DNA from: Heligmosomoides polygyrus polygyrus
Taxonomy: Eukaryota; Nematoda; Chromadorea; Rhabditida; Heligmosomidae
DNA: 64,000 nt
Direction: 5' to 3'
Assembly (NCBI GenBank): GCA_947396885.1
Contig: OX377202.1
Span: forward strand, 7,006,001 to 7,070,000
Made by a program: the position numbers and the translations under genes. Positions 44,453 to 55,869 of this stretch are shown in pieces; within the stretch, counting starts at the first letter, position 1; each line of letters opens with the position of its first letter. The notes under the pieces were generated by a model. It was not told where the DNA came from. It did no database searches and saw only the letters and a list, made by a program, of their open reading frames with translations.

Positions 44453-44753
44453 CTTTCAACCGCTAAGGAACTCCCCATTCTCGAACGAGAGGCGCCGAAC
44501 TCGGTACATGTCGCGAAGATGGGCAGCATTGGGATGTAGCGGTGCGCTAGCCAATCATAACCAAGCAGATGTCTGATCGAATACACACCAGCCAATTAGA
44601 GACACGCCACTACCTCCTAATGCAGTCCATCTTCGCGACATATGCCTCAAACTCTTCCAAATGGAAATGAGCTTCTTTTACGTTGAATTAGAAACTCCAA
44701 AAAGGGTAGAATAAATGAATGTTCAAGCAAATTTTTAGTATGTTAGTATTTTT

Positions 44754-44848
44754 TTATACGTGGCGCATCCCCAAAAGGATTGATTACCGCCGAACTCTAT
44801 CTTTTACCTGTTGAATGCCTTTCCCTTCCTTACCTAACCAACCTGGAC
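44754..44848 (+). mobile_element. SINE-B 3' part, joined to SINE-A
   Basis: 'cgtggcgcatccccaaaagg' to 'tttcccttccttacctaacc', ending at the SINE-A head. Confidence 0.7.
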
Positions 44849-45134
44849 GCGTGTGGCGCAGTCGGTGGAGGCGCCGGCTGTCGCCTGCACCCGATACCAG
44901 GTCCCTGGTTCGGATTTCCCGCCCAGGCCAACCAAGCCTTCCATCCCTCCGGAGTCGGTGAATTGGTACCAGACTTGTCTGGGAAGGATAAAGCGCTGAC
45001 TTGTTTATCGGCTGGCCAACCCAAGTCATTCTTTGGCCAAATGCGCATTCAAATCGCCTGCACGATAATCCGTACAAGCAGAATGCGTGGCGCATCTCAA
45101 CGACGATTGAATAACGCTGTCCTTTATCCTTTAT
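44849..45134 (+). mobile_element. SINE-A copy, downstream of SINE-B
   Basis: Full length with A-box TGGCGCAGTCGG intact and ttatcc tail. Confidence 0.92.
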
Positions 45135-45256
45135 TTATGATTTAACATTTATACTTAGTCCCATATTATAATAATTGGAACCAAAAAAAAGAAAAAATTG
45201 TATGAAAAATTAGAGAACAAGATCAAAGAACACAAGAGGAAAATGCATAAATAAAA

Positions 45257-45508
45257 GTTTGTTAATTCTTTGTTTGCTTTTTAGTTTGCAGAATTCTGTA
45301 AGCGCCATCGACAGCCACACGTTTTCGTACTTCACTTCGTCACCGCACGCCGCTACGTAGGCTAAACATGTAATAAATTTACCCAGGTATATTCCCTAGA
45401 AGTGGAATGCGTGGCGCATCCCCAAGGGAGTAGGGAGGAGAGGATCGTCTGACGCCGAGCTCTATCCCTTATCTGTTAAGTACTTTTCCCTTCCTCATCT
45501 ATCCAAAC
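45257..45508 (+). mobile_element. SINE-B copy 4, joined to SINE-A
   Basis: Longest SINE-B version; ends 'cttttcccttcctcatctat' then SINE-A. Confidence 0.7.
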
Positions 45509-45802
45509 TGGGCGCGTGTAGCGCAGTCGGAGGAGGCGCCGACGGTCGCGTGCACCCGATACCAGATTCCTGGTTGGGATTTTCCGCTCAGGCCAACCAA
45601 GCCTTCCATCCTTTTGGGGTCGGTGAATTGGTGCCAGACTTGTCTGGAAAGGATAAAGCGCTATCTTGCCCTTCGGCTGGCCACCACAAGTCATTGTGTG
45701 GCCAAATGCGCATTCAAATCGCCTCTACGACATCCTGTAGGAGTAGTAGATTGCGCGGCGCATCCCAAAAAGGATTGACCAATGCCATCTTTTGCACTTT
45801 AT
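45509..45802 (+). mobile_element. SINE-A copy, downstream of SINE-B
   Basis: Full length, tail decayed (ttgcactttatc). Confidence 0.9.
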
Positions 45803-46365
45803 CTATCTAACTGCCCAAGTGCAACACTAAAAAACGGGACGTACAACCAAAAAAAAAAACCGCCCGATGATGCGGATGAGCAACGGAGGAATTCGGCCGT
45901 AATGGAGACAGACCTACAAGACGCACGTTGCCTGGTGGGGGTGTGGGGCAGCGTGAGAAGCGGTTCTTCTCTTCACGCCATTGCCACACCACGTCCGCTT
46001 TGTTCGATTGACCACAATCAATCACGTTGAGAAGACGAGAAACCGATAGGCAACTGGTCATATGTTGTAGGGTCTATGCGATCGTTCGTCAAGGTGGCAT
46101 CAAGAAAGCTGCCGACGGTGGTTCTCCATCGATGGAAAGCTTAGGAGAGCGATTCAAGGCTACCGGATGAATTGCCGGCGATTCAAGCTTGCCATCTGAA
46201 TCGCCTTGCCTAACCTTCTAGCCTGATTCATTCCTTTATATACCGACATTTCCTAGTGTACATGGTGTCTCAAAAAAATGTATTCACTGTTTGAAAGACG
46301 ATAACTTTGCTCACAGTGAAGGCACTGAAGAAGTTAAGGGCTCATATGAAAGCTTAGGATTAGGG

Positions 46366-46659
46366 ATAAAGGATAAAGGACAGCGTTACTCAATCTCTTT
46401 TGGGATGCGCCACGCATCTACTTCTACGGGATATCGTGGAGGCGATTTGAATGCGTGTTTGGCCATACAATGACTTGCGGTGGCCAGTCGATTAACAAGT
46501 CAGCGCTCTATCCTTCCCAGATAAGTCTGATACCAATTCACCGATCCCGGAGGGATGGAAGGTTTGGTTGGCCTGGGTGGGCAATCCGAACCAGGAACGT
46601 GGTATCGGGTGCACGCGACAGTCGGCGCCTGCCTCCTCCGACTGCGTTACACGCGCCCC
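46366..46659 (-). mobile_element. SINE-A copy inside family G
   Basis: Full length, head at right (gactgcgttacacgcgcccc). Confidence 0.9.
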
Positions 46660-46947
46660 TTGAAATATAAACTCTAATAAAGAGAAAAAGGAAAGCAGTC
46701 TGAATTTCTTCGAACTTCCAATCCGCCAGACCAATAGGAACACACAATGTTTGACAGTTGATAAAATTCTCCTTTTTGAGGAAAAATAATTGTTTAAAGC
46801 TTGTATTAAGGAGGAAGAAGGTGGTCATTTTTAGTGCCAAAGAAGAGATGGAAAAGCCATGCCTTCGTTTAAGTCGACGCGACTTTTTATTTGATTGGTA
46901 GCGAAATTTCTGCTAGCATAGAGTTTCACACCTGTAAACGATACAAC

Positions 46948-47243
46948 GGGCGCTTAAAGCGCAGTCGGAGGAGGCGTCGACTGTCGCCTGCATCCGATAC
47001 GAGGTTCCTGGTCCGGATTTCCCGCCCAGGCCAACCAAGCCTTCCATCCCTCGGGAGTCGCTGAATTGGTACCAGACTTGTCTGGGAAGGATAGAGCGCT
47101 GACTTGTTCATCGGCTGGCCACCGCAAGAGATTGTATGGCCAAATACGCATTCAAATCGCCTCCGCGACATCCCGTAGAGCTAGAATGCGTGGCGCATCC
47201 CAAAAGGGATTGAGTAACGCCGTCCTTTATCCTTTATCCTTTA
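46948..47243 (+). mobile_element. SINE-A copy inside family G, 13-bp duplication
   Basis: taaacgatacaac at 46935-46947 and 47244-47256. Full length with three tail repeats; one of the best preserved copies. Confidence 0.94.
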
Positions 47244-47955
47244 TAAACGATACAACAAACACAAATGTAAAGGAGACGCTTATCCTCACTTTGGTGCTTT
47301 ATGTGAGCAGCATTTACACTATCAATCAATACAATAAAGATCGCGAAACGCTTTTCGAGTGCATGGCGCGGACCTCATCATTTGGTTAATGATTGCTGCC
47401 TTGCTGCGCTTGAAAAAAGCTTAATAAAATATTTTTTGGGATAATAATTTGTTATAAAATTATTACACTCAATCGAGCAACTGAACAAAAAATGCAAAGA
47501 AAGTTATGCCGAATTTTTCTTCAACAAAAAATTACTCTAACAATCTTAGAGAGTCCGTAGCTTAACTTATAGAAAGCTCATTTCTGTTTGGAGGATGGTC
47601 ACCTCGATTTCAGAAGCACTAAATTTGATCAAATGAGTGTACAGTTTGGCGTTAAAATTTTATGTGTAGCATTTTCAGTTCAAACTGGACGCCTATATTT
47701 CAAATCGGACACCTTTAGAATAAATGGACATTTTGCAATCCAAGTCAGACGTATGTACGTAACGTTTAAATAAGCACTGTCCAATGACGTTAAAATAAAT
47801 TCGAAAAAATTTGAAATCCACCTTTACAGAGCATTCTAAAAACAAATAATTATATTGTTTGAGCGAACAAAAAATCTTTTAATTCGACTTCAAACGATAT
47901 TTTTAGGCTTCCTATGACAGGCGGGAGATCAGTGATTCCGTTGGTATGTATGTTA

Positions 47956-48072
47956 GACGGGATTTGTACATCCATCGCGGAGCGGAGTACCGCTATCGAT
48001 CGCCTGTGCAGCTCAATCGATACGGATGGTTTTCATAACGCTGCGCCGTTCGGCGTAAGTGTAAATCCCGAC
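47956..48072. mobile_element. MITE with TTA duplication, 117 bp
   Basis: TIRs GACGGGATTTGTAC and GTGTAAATCCCGAC; TTA at 47953-47955 and 48073-48075. Layout like MITE-P but different sequence. A 104-codon frame across it is incidental. Confidence 0.72.
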
Positions 48073-48075
48073 TTA

Positions 48076-49020
48076 AATGAAGAGGTTGCGCCGTGCACTG
48101 GTTCTATACATTGCATTGTCTATTGTAATGATAGCGTAGTTGCTGTTTACATGTGCAACGATCTAGAAATGTCAAGAGCTATCACAATAGAAAAAAAACA
48201 CATCATCATTCTTCTTATATTCAGTTAAAGAGCACTATCGATCAAATAGAAATTGCATTGTTCTGGGTGAGGCATGGCACAATCTCTTCACAAAAACAGT
48301 TCTTTGTATAGGAGCGCTTTAGAGTTCACCTAATCCGCTGTTTCAATAAAAGAAATAAGAATTATATGTTCATTCAAAAAGCTTACCCACTTACTTTTAA
48401 GACACGCTAATAAGAGATTTTTCACACAAGCTTGACAAACGTTTATTTTATCATTGTTACGAAGTGCTTATTTTTATTGTATGTATGGTTATTATTGCTC
48501 AGAAACATTCGCATTAATAATTATTAGTTAAGTATTCTGTTTAAAAAGAAAAGTGTCGAATTTATAGGGAAAAAATGGCTTATATGAAGTTCATAGTGAG
48601 AATAATTTCACCCATTTTGTTTCTACATAAAAGGCGGTACTGGTAGCATAGGCCCAGCAGGAGAAGACAGTGGTGTTGATCCCATTTGTCCTTAAGGTGA
48701 ACGTGACCTGGCACGGCTGAAATAATGTCTGGTCCTGAATTTTCTAACCGCGCGCTTTTCAATCACCTTAGGCGTAACCACATCGAAAGAAACGAGAACC
48801 TCTATGGCAACATTTTCATTTTTCTGACACGAATTCGACCAAGAGTTTCTCCATTAGCTGATCGTTCGATGTATTAGAGTGTAGAGGCGTGCGCTCTCAC
48901 TCTGTAATCAAAAACATCTTGCACCGTTTCGTTGAGAACTTGATAGGCTAAAAAGGTCATACGTAATACACAAAGATGTTTCTTTCTAGAGAAGAAATCA
49001 GAGTTTGAATAAAGCTTCGA
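48076..49020. other. no gene recognised
   Basis: Apart from the collagen-like scrap at 48632 I see no coding or repeat structure. Confidence 0.45.
48632..48693 (+). pseudogene. possible collagen-like scrap
   Basis: Reads KGGTGSIGPAGEDSGVDPIC then P and stop: four Gly-x-y triplets and a Cys-Pro end, like the tail of a cuticle collagen. Too short to be sure, and no other collagen sequence is nearby. Confidence 0.2.
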
Positions 49021-49158
49021 GCTTACAAGGAAACAGTCTGAACGGTACGCCGGAATGGCAAGAACGAGTACTATAGGGAGAATCCCCGTCCTCCAAATAG
49101 TAACAGGACATGCTTTGTTTTTGCCGAATCTTTGAGGCAAACGAGTACGAGGGTGTAA

Positions 49159-49292
49159 GGCCTCGTTTAGAGTGCGCGCGAAGCGCGACACGATGCCACG
49201 TGTAGTGGCGGAATCGATCAATCGCGTCGCTCGATCAATTTGGCCACTGCACATGCATCGCGTCGCGCGTCGCGTGCACACTAAACAACCCC
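49159..49292. mobile_element. MITE-S copy 2, 134 bp, inside element C
   Basis: TIRs GGCCTCGTTTAG... and ...CTAAACAACCCC with 3-bp TAA duplication. The matching right arm of element C lacks it (gtgtaatggttaaggg on the reverse), giving a natural empty site that confirms the boundaries. Confidence 0.88.
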
Positions 49293-49350
49293 TAACGGTT
49301 AAGGGTCCGCAGAGCGAGCTCATCACGGCAGCGCAAGATCCCAATGTCGT

Positions 49351-49435
49351 GGACTCAGAAGCGCAGTGGTAGAGGGGGTGCTTCGTGTTCGTGAGGTCTA
49401 GGGTTCGGTTCCCATGCTACGTTGCCTTCTTGCAC
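49351..49435 (+). other. tRNA-like module, left arm of element C
   Basis: A-box-like AAGCGCAGTGGTAGAGG, B-box GGGTTCGGTTCCC (49401-49413), then CTTCTTGCAC. Confidence 0.7.
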
Positions 49436-49810
49436 TTCTACCATAGTATCGGATTTCCATAGAGATTTCCACATCTGAACTTGCTTTTGGAGTTTGCTAC
49501 GGTAAGATGTTTTTGTTACATATTATTTGTCGACATCTCGTAATTCACCAGCAATGTCCGAAATATGCCAAATGCGATTTTGTATGAAACTTTTACTCCA
49601 ATAAATTGTTATCTTTGTCAATGTAGGAAACTTCGACACAGGAACAACATGAAACAGCGGCAGAATGCCAGAAAAATGCTTCAAATGCAATTAGGAGGAG
49701 TCCACATGATCTTCAACTTGACCTACCACCTCGATCAATATTCTCGCCTCTGTTTTGCTTACAAAGTCGCGCGGTCATAACAAGCTGCTGCCGCCAACAC
49801 TGACTTTACA

Positions 49811-50113
49811 ATGTCTGCTAACCCTCGAGTGGCCGTTCACCTACTGACACTGAAGTGCGGATCTCCACTGGATGCTGTCCCTTCGAGAGACGAAATGAAG
49901 TTGACGGAAAGAATAGCGAGTATCCTACAGGATTTCGAACTGCGACAGCTGGAAATCGACGAAGTGGAGAAGTTGGAGGTAGTGGAAGAAGAGGACCAAG
50001 AGTTTCAACCAGAAGAGGATTGTGCCGGAGTCACGACACCACTAACCAGTGAAGGCTCTATCACATTTTCGGGAGGACAGATCGTTTCGGAGGAAAAGGT
50101 TTGGCTATACTAG
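49811..50113 (+). pseudogene. Tc5-like transposase N-terminal remnant (element C)
   Basis: 100 codons: MSANPRVAVHLLTLKCGSPL, ILQDFELRQLEIDEVEKLEV, an acidic run, then ITFSGGQIVSEEKVW and a stop. Matches the remnant in element B. Only the N-terminus survives; the HTH and DDE domains expected of a pogo/Tc5-type transposase have been deleted. The family assignment rests on the element's ends and arms more than on this peptide. Confidence 0.65.
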
Positions 50114-50267
50114 AATCGTTATACGATACAAGTTTGAGAACTGGGGAAACTGGACTGTATCGCGATTCCAGGCTTGGGCTGCAGCGGAGTACTACTGGGC
50201 AGGAACTGTGAAGCCGAACACAAGTTCAGATATGGAAATCTCTATGAAAGTCCGATACTATGGTAAA

Positions 50268-50352
50268 AGTGCAAAAGTGCGATGTAGCATGGGAACCGAG
50301 CCCTAGACCTAACGAACATGAGGCGTGCCCTCTACCACTGCACCACACAGTC
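50268..50352 (-). other. tRNA-like module, right arm of element C
   Basis: Minus strand GTGCAGTGGTAGAGGGC (A-box-like), GGGCTCGGTTCCC (B-box), then CACTTTTGCAC. Confidence 0.7.
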
Positions 50353-50609
50353 CACGACGCCGGGATCTTGCGCTGCCGTGAAGAGCTCGCTCTGCGGACC
50401 CTTAACCATTACACCTTCGTACTCGTTTGCCTCAAGGATTCGGCAAAAACGAAACATGTTGTGTTACCATTTGGAGGACGGGGATTCTCCTTATAGTACT
50501 CGTTCTTGCCGTTCCGGCGTACCGTTCAGACAGTTCCCTTGTTAGGTTAGCTGACGGTGTGCAGGAATAAAATTCTTGGAAATAAATAATCCTACTGAAC
50601 AAAACAATA

Positions 50610-50853
50610 AAATGATAAAGGATAAACGGGATGTCGTGGAGGCGATTTGAATGCATATTTGGCCATACCATGACTTGTGGTGGCCAGTCGATGAACAAGT
50701 CAGCGCTTTATCCTTCCCAGGCAAGTCTGGTACCAATTCACCGACCCCATAGGGATGGAAGGCTTGGTTGGCCTGGGAAATCCGAACCAGGCACCTGGTA
50801 TCGAGTGCAGGCGACAGCCGGCGCCTCCTCCGACTGCGCTCCATGCGCCCGGC
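50610..50853 (-). mobile_element. SINE-A with deletion before the tail
   Basis: The tail 'gataaaggataa' joins directly to 'acgggatgtcgtgg', missing about 50 bp of the 3' region. Confidence 0.88.
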
Positions 50854-50859
50854 ACTAGA

Positions 50860-51595
50860 GTAGGACAGGAATAACCAGTCGTTTTGCCTCATAATCATCG
50901 GATAGACTATTCATGCTGATTTCGTATATGTGGTTCATCCGCCAGGACATGTTCTCTGAAGAGCTTCACTTGAAAGCGGCGAAAAATGTGTCCATTTTCA
51001 CCAAAGGCCAACAGATACCTTCGGTATTGCACGTTTAGGAAATGTTGTTGGAGCGGGCAAAAGGTGTTCCTTAAAGTTATATGGTACAGTAGAAGTTCTT
51101 CAAACGTATGAAAAGAACACATTGAACTGTCGATCTTTTTTATGACGTTTCAATGTCTCTGACCATTAATCGTTAATCATTCTGACCAAGGTTTTGATTC
51201 TGTGTTCATAAAATGTCAGATATCCTGAAAAAATCTGTTGTAGTCCCTCTTTGGGATGCGCAGCACACTCTACTTCTACACGCCTTCTACTTCATGTATA
51301 AGTTTACTAACCGAGGATAGCGAGCAGACGGCAAGTTTGCTATTCATGACATGGTATGGTTCGGTAAAATATATAATTCTACCCAACCTTTCACCCACCT
51401 TCACGCCTCTGTGAATTCCTGGTAATGCTCCAATTTCTACCCTCTTCCCACGTAACCCTGGGTAAAGTTATGAATCCGACCTCTGGAAGTTACCCTACTG
51501 GTTTCTAACGGAAACCGCTCGATTCTATTAATAATTCACGGTAGAAAAACAAGCTGACCGCAACGAAATGCAAGGAAATCGTTCGAGAGATCTGA
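50860..51595. other. no gene recognised
   Basis: Contains one SINE-A scrap (51245-51300); otherwise nothing identifiable. Confidence 0.45.
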
Positions 51596-51734
51596 GTGAT
51601 CAATACCATAAGAAGCTGCATTGATAGCACTGACAGATGCCGGACGCAGATCGCTGGCGAACGGGCGATAGGCTGTCGAATCGAAATCCGACGCGGCGCA
51701 CTCCACCGCCATCGTTCATGGATCGTCGCTCGGG

Positions 51735-52133
51735 ATGGCTGGACTGTGGTGGTCGGCTGCTGCAGAGATGGTCTCGGCTGCAGCTGCGCTTCCTCAGTTC
51801 ATGCCCACCGGTCGGTCGAAGAGTCGTAAACAGCGCGAGATGATGGCCGCCATTCACTTACGACGACGACGACGACTCGGTCGCCTTGCTGTGACACAAT
51901 GCGATGAGCGAGAGAAAGCGGCGTCGTCCACGCTTCAGACAAAGCTAACACCATCAGTAGTGCCGGAAGCACGCGGTAATCGAACGACAAGGAGGACAAC
52001 AAGGTTGCTGTTCAGCAGTCAGGATTGCGAGACTAATGGCAAGGGCGAGACCTTTGGCGAGTACGAACTTGAGGAACGAGCAGACTTTCTTGCACAACTT
52101 AGCAGTCAGCCAAACCAACTAGCTAGGGCTTAG
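51735..52133 (+). CDS. unrecognised 132-codon frame
   Basis: Starts MAGLWWSAAAEMVSAAAALP, has an Arg-rich run (HLRRRRRLGRL) and a C-terminal EYELEERADFLAQLSSQ. A competing frame on the other strand covers 51600-51857. No family is recognised and no splice sites were confirmed. It could be an exon, a retrotransposon piece or chance. Confidence 0.2.
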   Translation: MAGLWWSAAAEMVSAAAALPQFMPTGRSKSRKQREMMAAIHLRRRRRLGRLAVTQCDEREKAASSTLQTKLTPSVVPEARGNRTTRRTTRLLFSSQDCETNGKGETFGEYELEERADFLAQLSSQPNQLARA

Positions 52134-52530
52134 CCCCTCCAGGAATGCATCCAAACTATCCACGGTCCAACTCAAGCAGCCAATTCTAGCCAAAAATCGA
52201 TAACATCGATCGGTATCGTTTGTTGATCGATAAACTTTGTTTGTTTATTTATTGTAATGCTCTGTATAAGACAGACGTAAGATGGAAAACTGCCAAGCTA
52301 CAAACAGCAACACCCACAAATATTGGGGTGGTCGAAAAGTCATGCAACACTAGCACAACAATATTACAATACGACACAATATAATGCAATATACGAAAAC
52401 CCAGTCCACGATATATTCCTCATCCGAGTCTAAGATCCTGCCCCATCTCAGCCTTTCAATTCCTTTAGGCCAGAATTCCGAGGGCTGTGAGGAAAAGAAT
52501 TCGGAAACCTCCATTTCCAGTTGACGTCGA

Positions 52531-52855
52531 TCATCGAACTCTCCACCTCGAAGATGCTGCTTTCAACTGACGAGCGATGAAGATGGCGCCTGCGGTGCAC
52601 CTCTCGGGCATGAAGCCCCACAGCACCTGAGAGATGGAGACAATCTCCCTCAGCCTCGAGTCGACCAGTCGTTCGTAGACCTTCATCATGTGCGAGATCA
52701 GTTTGATCCCTTGGTAGTTGGAGCATTCGGAAGCGTCTCCCTTCTGCTTGAAGATGGGGACTATGATGCTGTTCCTCCAGTCATCCGGCATTTTACCTTC
52801 TTTCGTGATTTTGTCAAGGAACTGCGTCAGCCAGTTGATTTCGCAGTCCCACCTA
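52531..52855 (-). pseudogene. RTE reverse transcriptase fragment
   Basis: About 100 codons nearly identical to the intact RTE at 12.6-15.8 kb: NWLTQFLDKITKEGKMPDDW, VPIFKQKGDASECSNY, LISHMMKVYERLVDSRLRE, GFMPER. Neither end of the LINE is present, so it is an internal fragment, probably captured or left by deletion. Confidence 0.88.
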
Positions 52856-53030
52856 TCCAAAAGTGACCTATGACAGCAGAGATGGAGTGAGGGTAAAATG
52901 GCCACGGATAACAGTGAATTCTATTAACTACGTACTCGCGCAGCAACCATTATGGGTTGGATATCTCTCGCTTTTGTCTTTTCTTAGTATAGCTGCTTTT
53001 CATCGCGTTGAATCTGGTCTCTGTTATTAA

Positions 53031-54767
53031 CTCGGAAAATTTTGAACAAGTAACTTGCGCCTTATGAGCCCGAAAACAAGTTACTTGCGACTTATCGCTC
53101 GCGGTTAACCAACTTTCAAGCTTGCACCCAGGAATTTTAAAATTGCACGCAATTAACTGTATTGCAAGCTTGCAAGAAGCTTTCGTGAAGCTTGCACTGC
53201 AGTAAGTTGCGTCATCACGCGCGCACGCGGTCATTCGGTAGCGTCCTCACACGCGCACGCGGTCGTATGGTATATGTTTCGAAACGGAGCTGCTCAATCG
53301 GACAGTCTTGCCATTATTTCTGTGATCTTCCTTGTTAACTCCCTCATCTCTTTTGGCTGTTTGCATTTGTAAATGCATTTCCTAATTGGTAGAAAGTATC
53401 TCACAGCCTCTTCCCAAAAAGAAGATGATCCAAGTCTAGGGAGGAAGTCCACCTCGTTTTTGATCGTTTCAAAACAGTTAATGATGGTGTTTTACTTGTT
53501 AGCCAGAGCTATAGTAATAGAACGGATATCCTATCCTGTATCCTCACGGGGGGGGGCACTCCACTCTGACTCACTGGCAGTGACATAACCAGAAGCAAAC
53601 TAGTTTACAAGACAACTTCGTGTAAGACATTAAAACTTAATCAACCCAGTGGTTGGTGCAATTCATTGTTTGCGTAGTTAAAGGCTGTATGGTCTTGACG
53701 CTACTTCATTCCGGTTCGTTCCTTATTCTCAGATTGAGTACTGTATCATCTTCGTGTAACTTGCGACATTTCTGCTAGCTTGCAGCAACTTACAAATGAC
53801 TAGCAGGGCTCTTTGTGTAACTTACTTGCGACATTTCTGCTAGCTTGCAGCAACTTACAGATGACTAGTTTAAGGCAATCTATGACCCGCATACAGCTTG
53901 CAAGTAACTTGTTCAAAATTTTCTGAGAATGCTCTTACTCAGAAAATTTTGAACAAGTTACTTGCTCCTTATGAGCTCCAAAACATGTTACTTGCGCCTT
54001 TAGACCTCGAAAATAAGTTACTTGCGACTTATTGCCCGCGGTTAACTAACTTGCAAGCTTGCACCCAGGAATTTTAAACTTGCACGCAACCAACTGTATT
54101 GTAAGCTTGCTAGAAGCTTTCGTGCAAGCCTGCACTGCAGTAAGTTGCGTCATCACACGCGCACGCGGTCGTGGTATATGTTTCGAAATCGGAGCTGCTC
54201 TACCGGGCAGTCTTGCCATTCTTTCTGTCATCTTCCTTGTTTCCTCCCTCATCTCTTTTGGCTGTTTGCATTTGTAAATCCATTTCATAATTGGTAGAAA
54301 GTATCTCACAGCCTTTTCCCAAAAAGAAGGGGATCCAAGTCTAGGGAGGAAGTCCACCTCGTTTTTGATCGTTTCAAAACAGTTAATGATGGTGTTTTGC
54401 TTGTTAGCCAGAGCTATAGTAATAGAACGGATATCCTATCCTGTATCCTCACGGGGGGCACACCACTCTGACTCACTGGCAGTGACATAACCAGAAGCAA
54501 ACTAGTTTACTAGACAACTTCGTGTAAGACATTAAAACTTAATAGCCCAGTGGTTGGTGCAATTCATTTTTGGCATAGTTAAAGGCTGTATGGTCTTGAC
54601 GCTACTTCATTTCGGTTCGTTCCTTAGTCTCAGATTGAGTACTATATCAGCTCCGTGTAACTTACTTGCGACATTTCTCCTAGCTTGCAGCAACTTATGA
54701 ATGACTAGTTTGAGGCAATCTATGACCCGCATACAGCTTGCAAGTAACTTGTTCAAAATTTTCTGAG
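53031..54767. repeat. tandem pair of acttgc-rich elements with 27-bp TIRs
   Basis: Unit 1 53031-53927, unit 2 53938-54767. Each starts CTC(A/G)GAAAATTTTGAACAAG and ends CTTGTTCAAAATTTTCTGAG; aatgctctta follows each unit. Both ends are rich in acttgc/gcaagt; the interiors are nearly identical and non-coding. Confidence 0.87.
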
Positions 54768-55072
54768 AATGCTCTTATTGGTCTTTCGGCAGTTTCTACC
54801 CTTTCTCCGTTGGAACTGTGCTTTGTTTGGTTGGTTTATGGCACTCTCTGTAGGGTACTAACTAGGGAAAAATTTCGACATCCCATGGGGCTCCAAGTTG
54901 GGACCAGGATCATTAGAAAGATCTCGGAATGCTGATTACGAATATGGGTGTTGGAATTGGAAAATGAAACTCCTGAGTGAGTTATGACCTGCCGAAGTTG
55001 GGTGGTTCACCGTGCGAAAGAGCTGGTGCGAGAGCAGTGAGTCACAGGGGCTCCATAAGAATCGGGCCCAGC

Positions 55073-55155
55073 GGAGGCGGTGGCGCAGGGGTAGCAGTAC
55101 CGCTTCTCACGTGTAGCGTCATTGGTTCGGTTCCCATTGCTGCCTGCTTTTTTGC
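55073..55155 (+). other. tRNA-like module, left arm of element D
   Basis: A-box TGGCGCAGGGGTAGCAG (55081-55097), B-box TTGGTTCGGTTCCCA, then CTTTTTTGCAC: a T-run of six as in a Pol III terminator. Confidence 0.75.
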
Positions 55156-55502
55156 ACATCATGATTTATCTTCGAAATCACCTTTTGTTCTAAATTGTTA
55201 CACGTGTTAGATTAAATAACCGGGAAAACTATCATACACGTTTGTAAAAATGCTTGAATGCAAAAAACTGCTAAATTGTTAAAAAAAACTGTCCTTTTGT
55301 GTGAGGTAGCCGCTCTAGCCACAAAGCTTGCACTGCTTCAAAGTGATCCCACTGTGGAAGTCCTTCATGATTTTGACCTTCAGTTGTTCAGTATAAGATT
55401 TGGACTCGATTTTTGCAAAATAGTAAATAAAAATGTCACCATAGCGGTTTTTTGCCTTCGAGCATTTTTACAAACGAGTATGATAGTTTTGTCACGGGTC
55501 AC

Positions 55503-55795
55503 GGGCGCGTGTAGCGCAGTCGGAGGAGGCGCCACTGTCGTGTGCACCCGATACCAGGTTCCTGGTTCGGATTTCCCGCCCAGGCCAACCAAACCTTCCA
55601 TCCCTCCGGGGTAGGTGAATTGGTACCAGACTTGTCTGGGAAGGATAAAGCGCTGACTTGTTCATCGGCTGGCCACCGCAAGTCATTCTATGGCCAAATA
55701 CGCATTCATGTCGCCTCCACGACATCCCATAGAAGTAGAATGCGCTGGCGCATTCCAGAAGGGATTGACTAACGCCGTCCTTTATCCTTTATAAT
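55503..55795 (+). mobile_element. SINE-A inside the Tc4-like foldback
   Basis: Full length, in the right arm of element D. atagtttt flanks both sides (8 bp visible). Confidence 0.9.
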
Positions 55796-55869
55796 AGTTT
55801 TCCCGGCTATTTGATCTAACACGTGTAATAATTTAGGATAAAAGGTAATTTCGAAGATAAGTCATGATG

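Larger units (their letters stand above)
46257..47800 (+). mobile_element. family G interspersed repeat, copy with two SINEs
   Basis: Begins TA-CATGGTGTCTCAAAAAAATG, a Tc1/mariner-like end, and continues through two SINE-A insertions to a non-coding body with blocks 'cgagtgcatggcgcg' and 'aaagaaagttatgccga'. Other copies or pieces: 3262-3510, 38780-39175, 41205-43010, 63326-64000, and ends at 28000 and 58475. Confidence 0.6.
49026..50541. mobile_element. Tc5-like element C, 1516 bp
   Basis: Ends CAAGGAAAC (49026) and GTTCCCTTG (50541) with TTA on both sides. Arms about 49026-49490 (holding a 134-bp MITE) and 50205-50541. Interior holds an acidic transposase N-terminus homologous to element B. 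Confidence 0.87.

Noticed and set aside
45820..46250. GC-rich segment resembling coding DNA
   Set aside because: Frames on both strands are short and no family motif appears.
47914..48228. 104-codon open frame
   Set aside because: It spans a 117-bp MITE with a TTA duplication, so the frame is assembled from transposon sequence.
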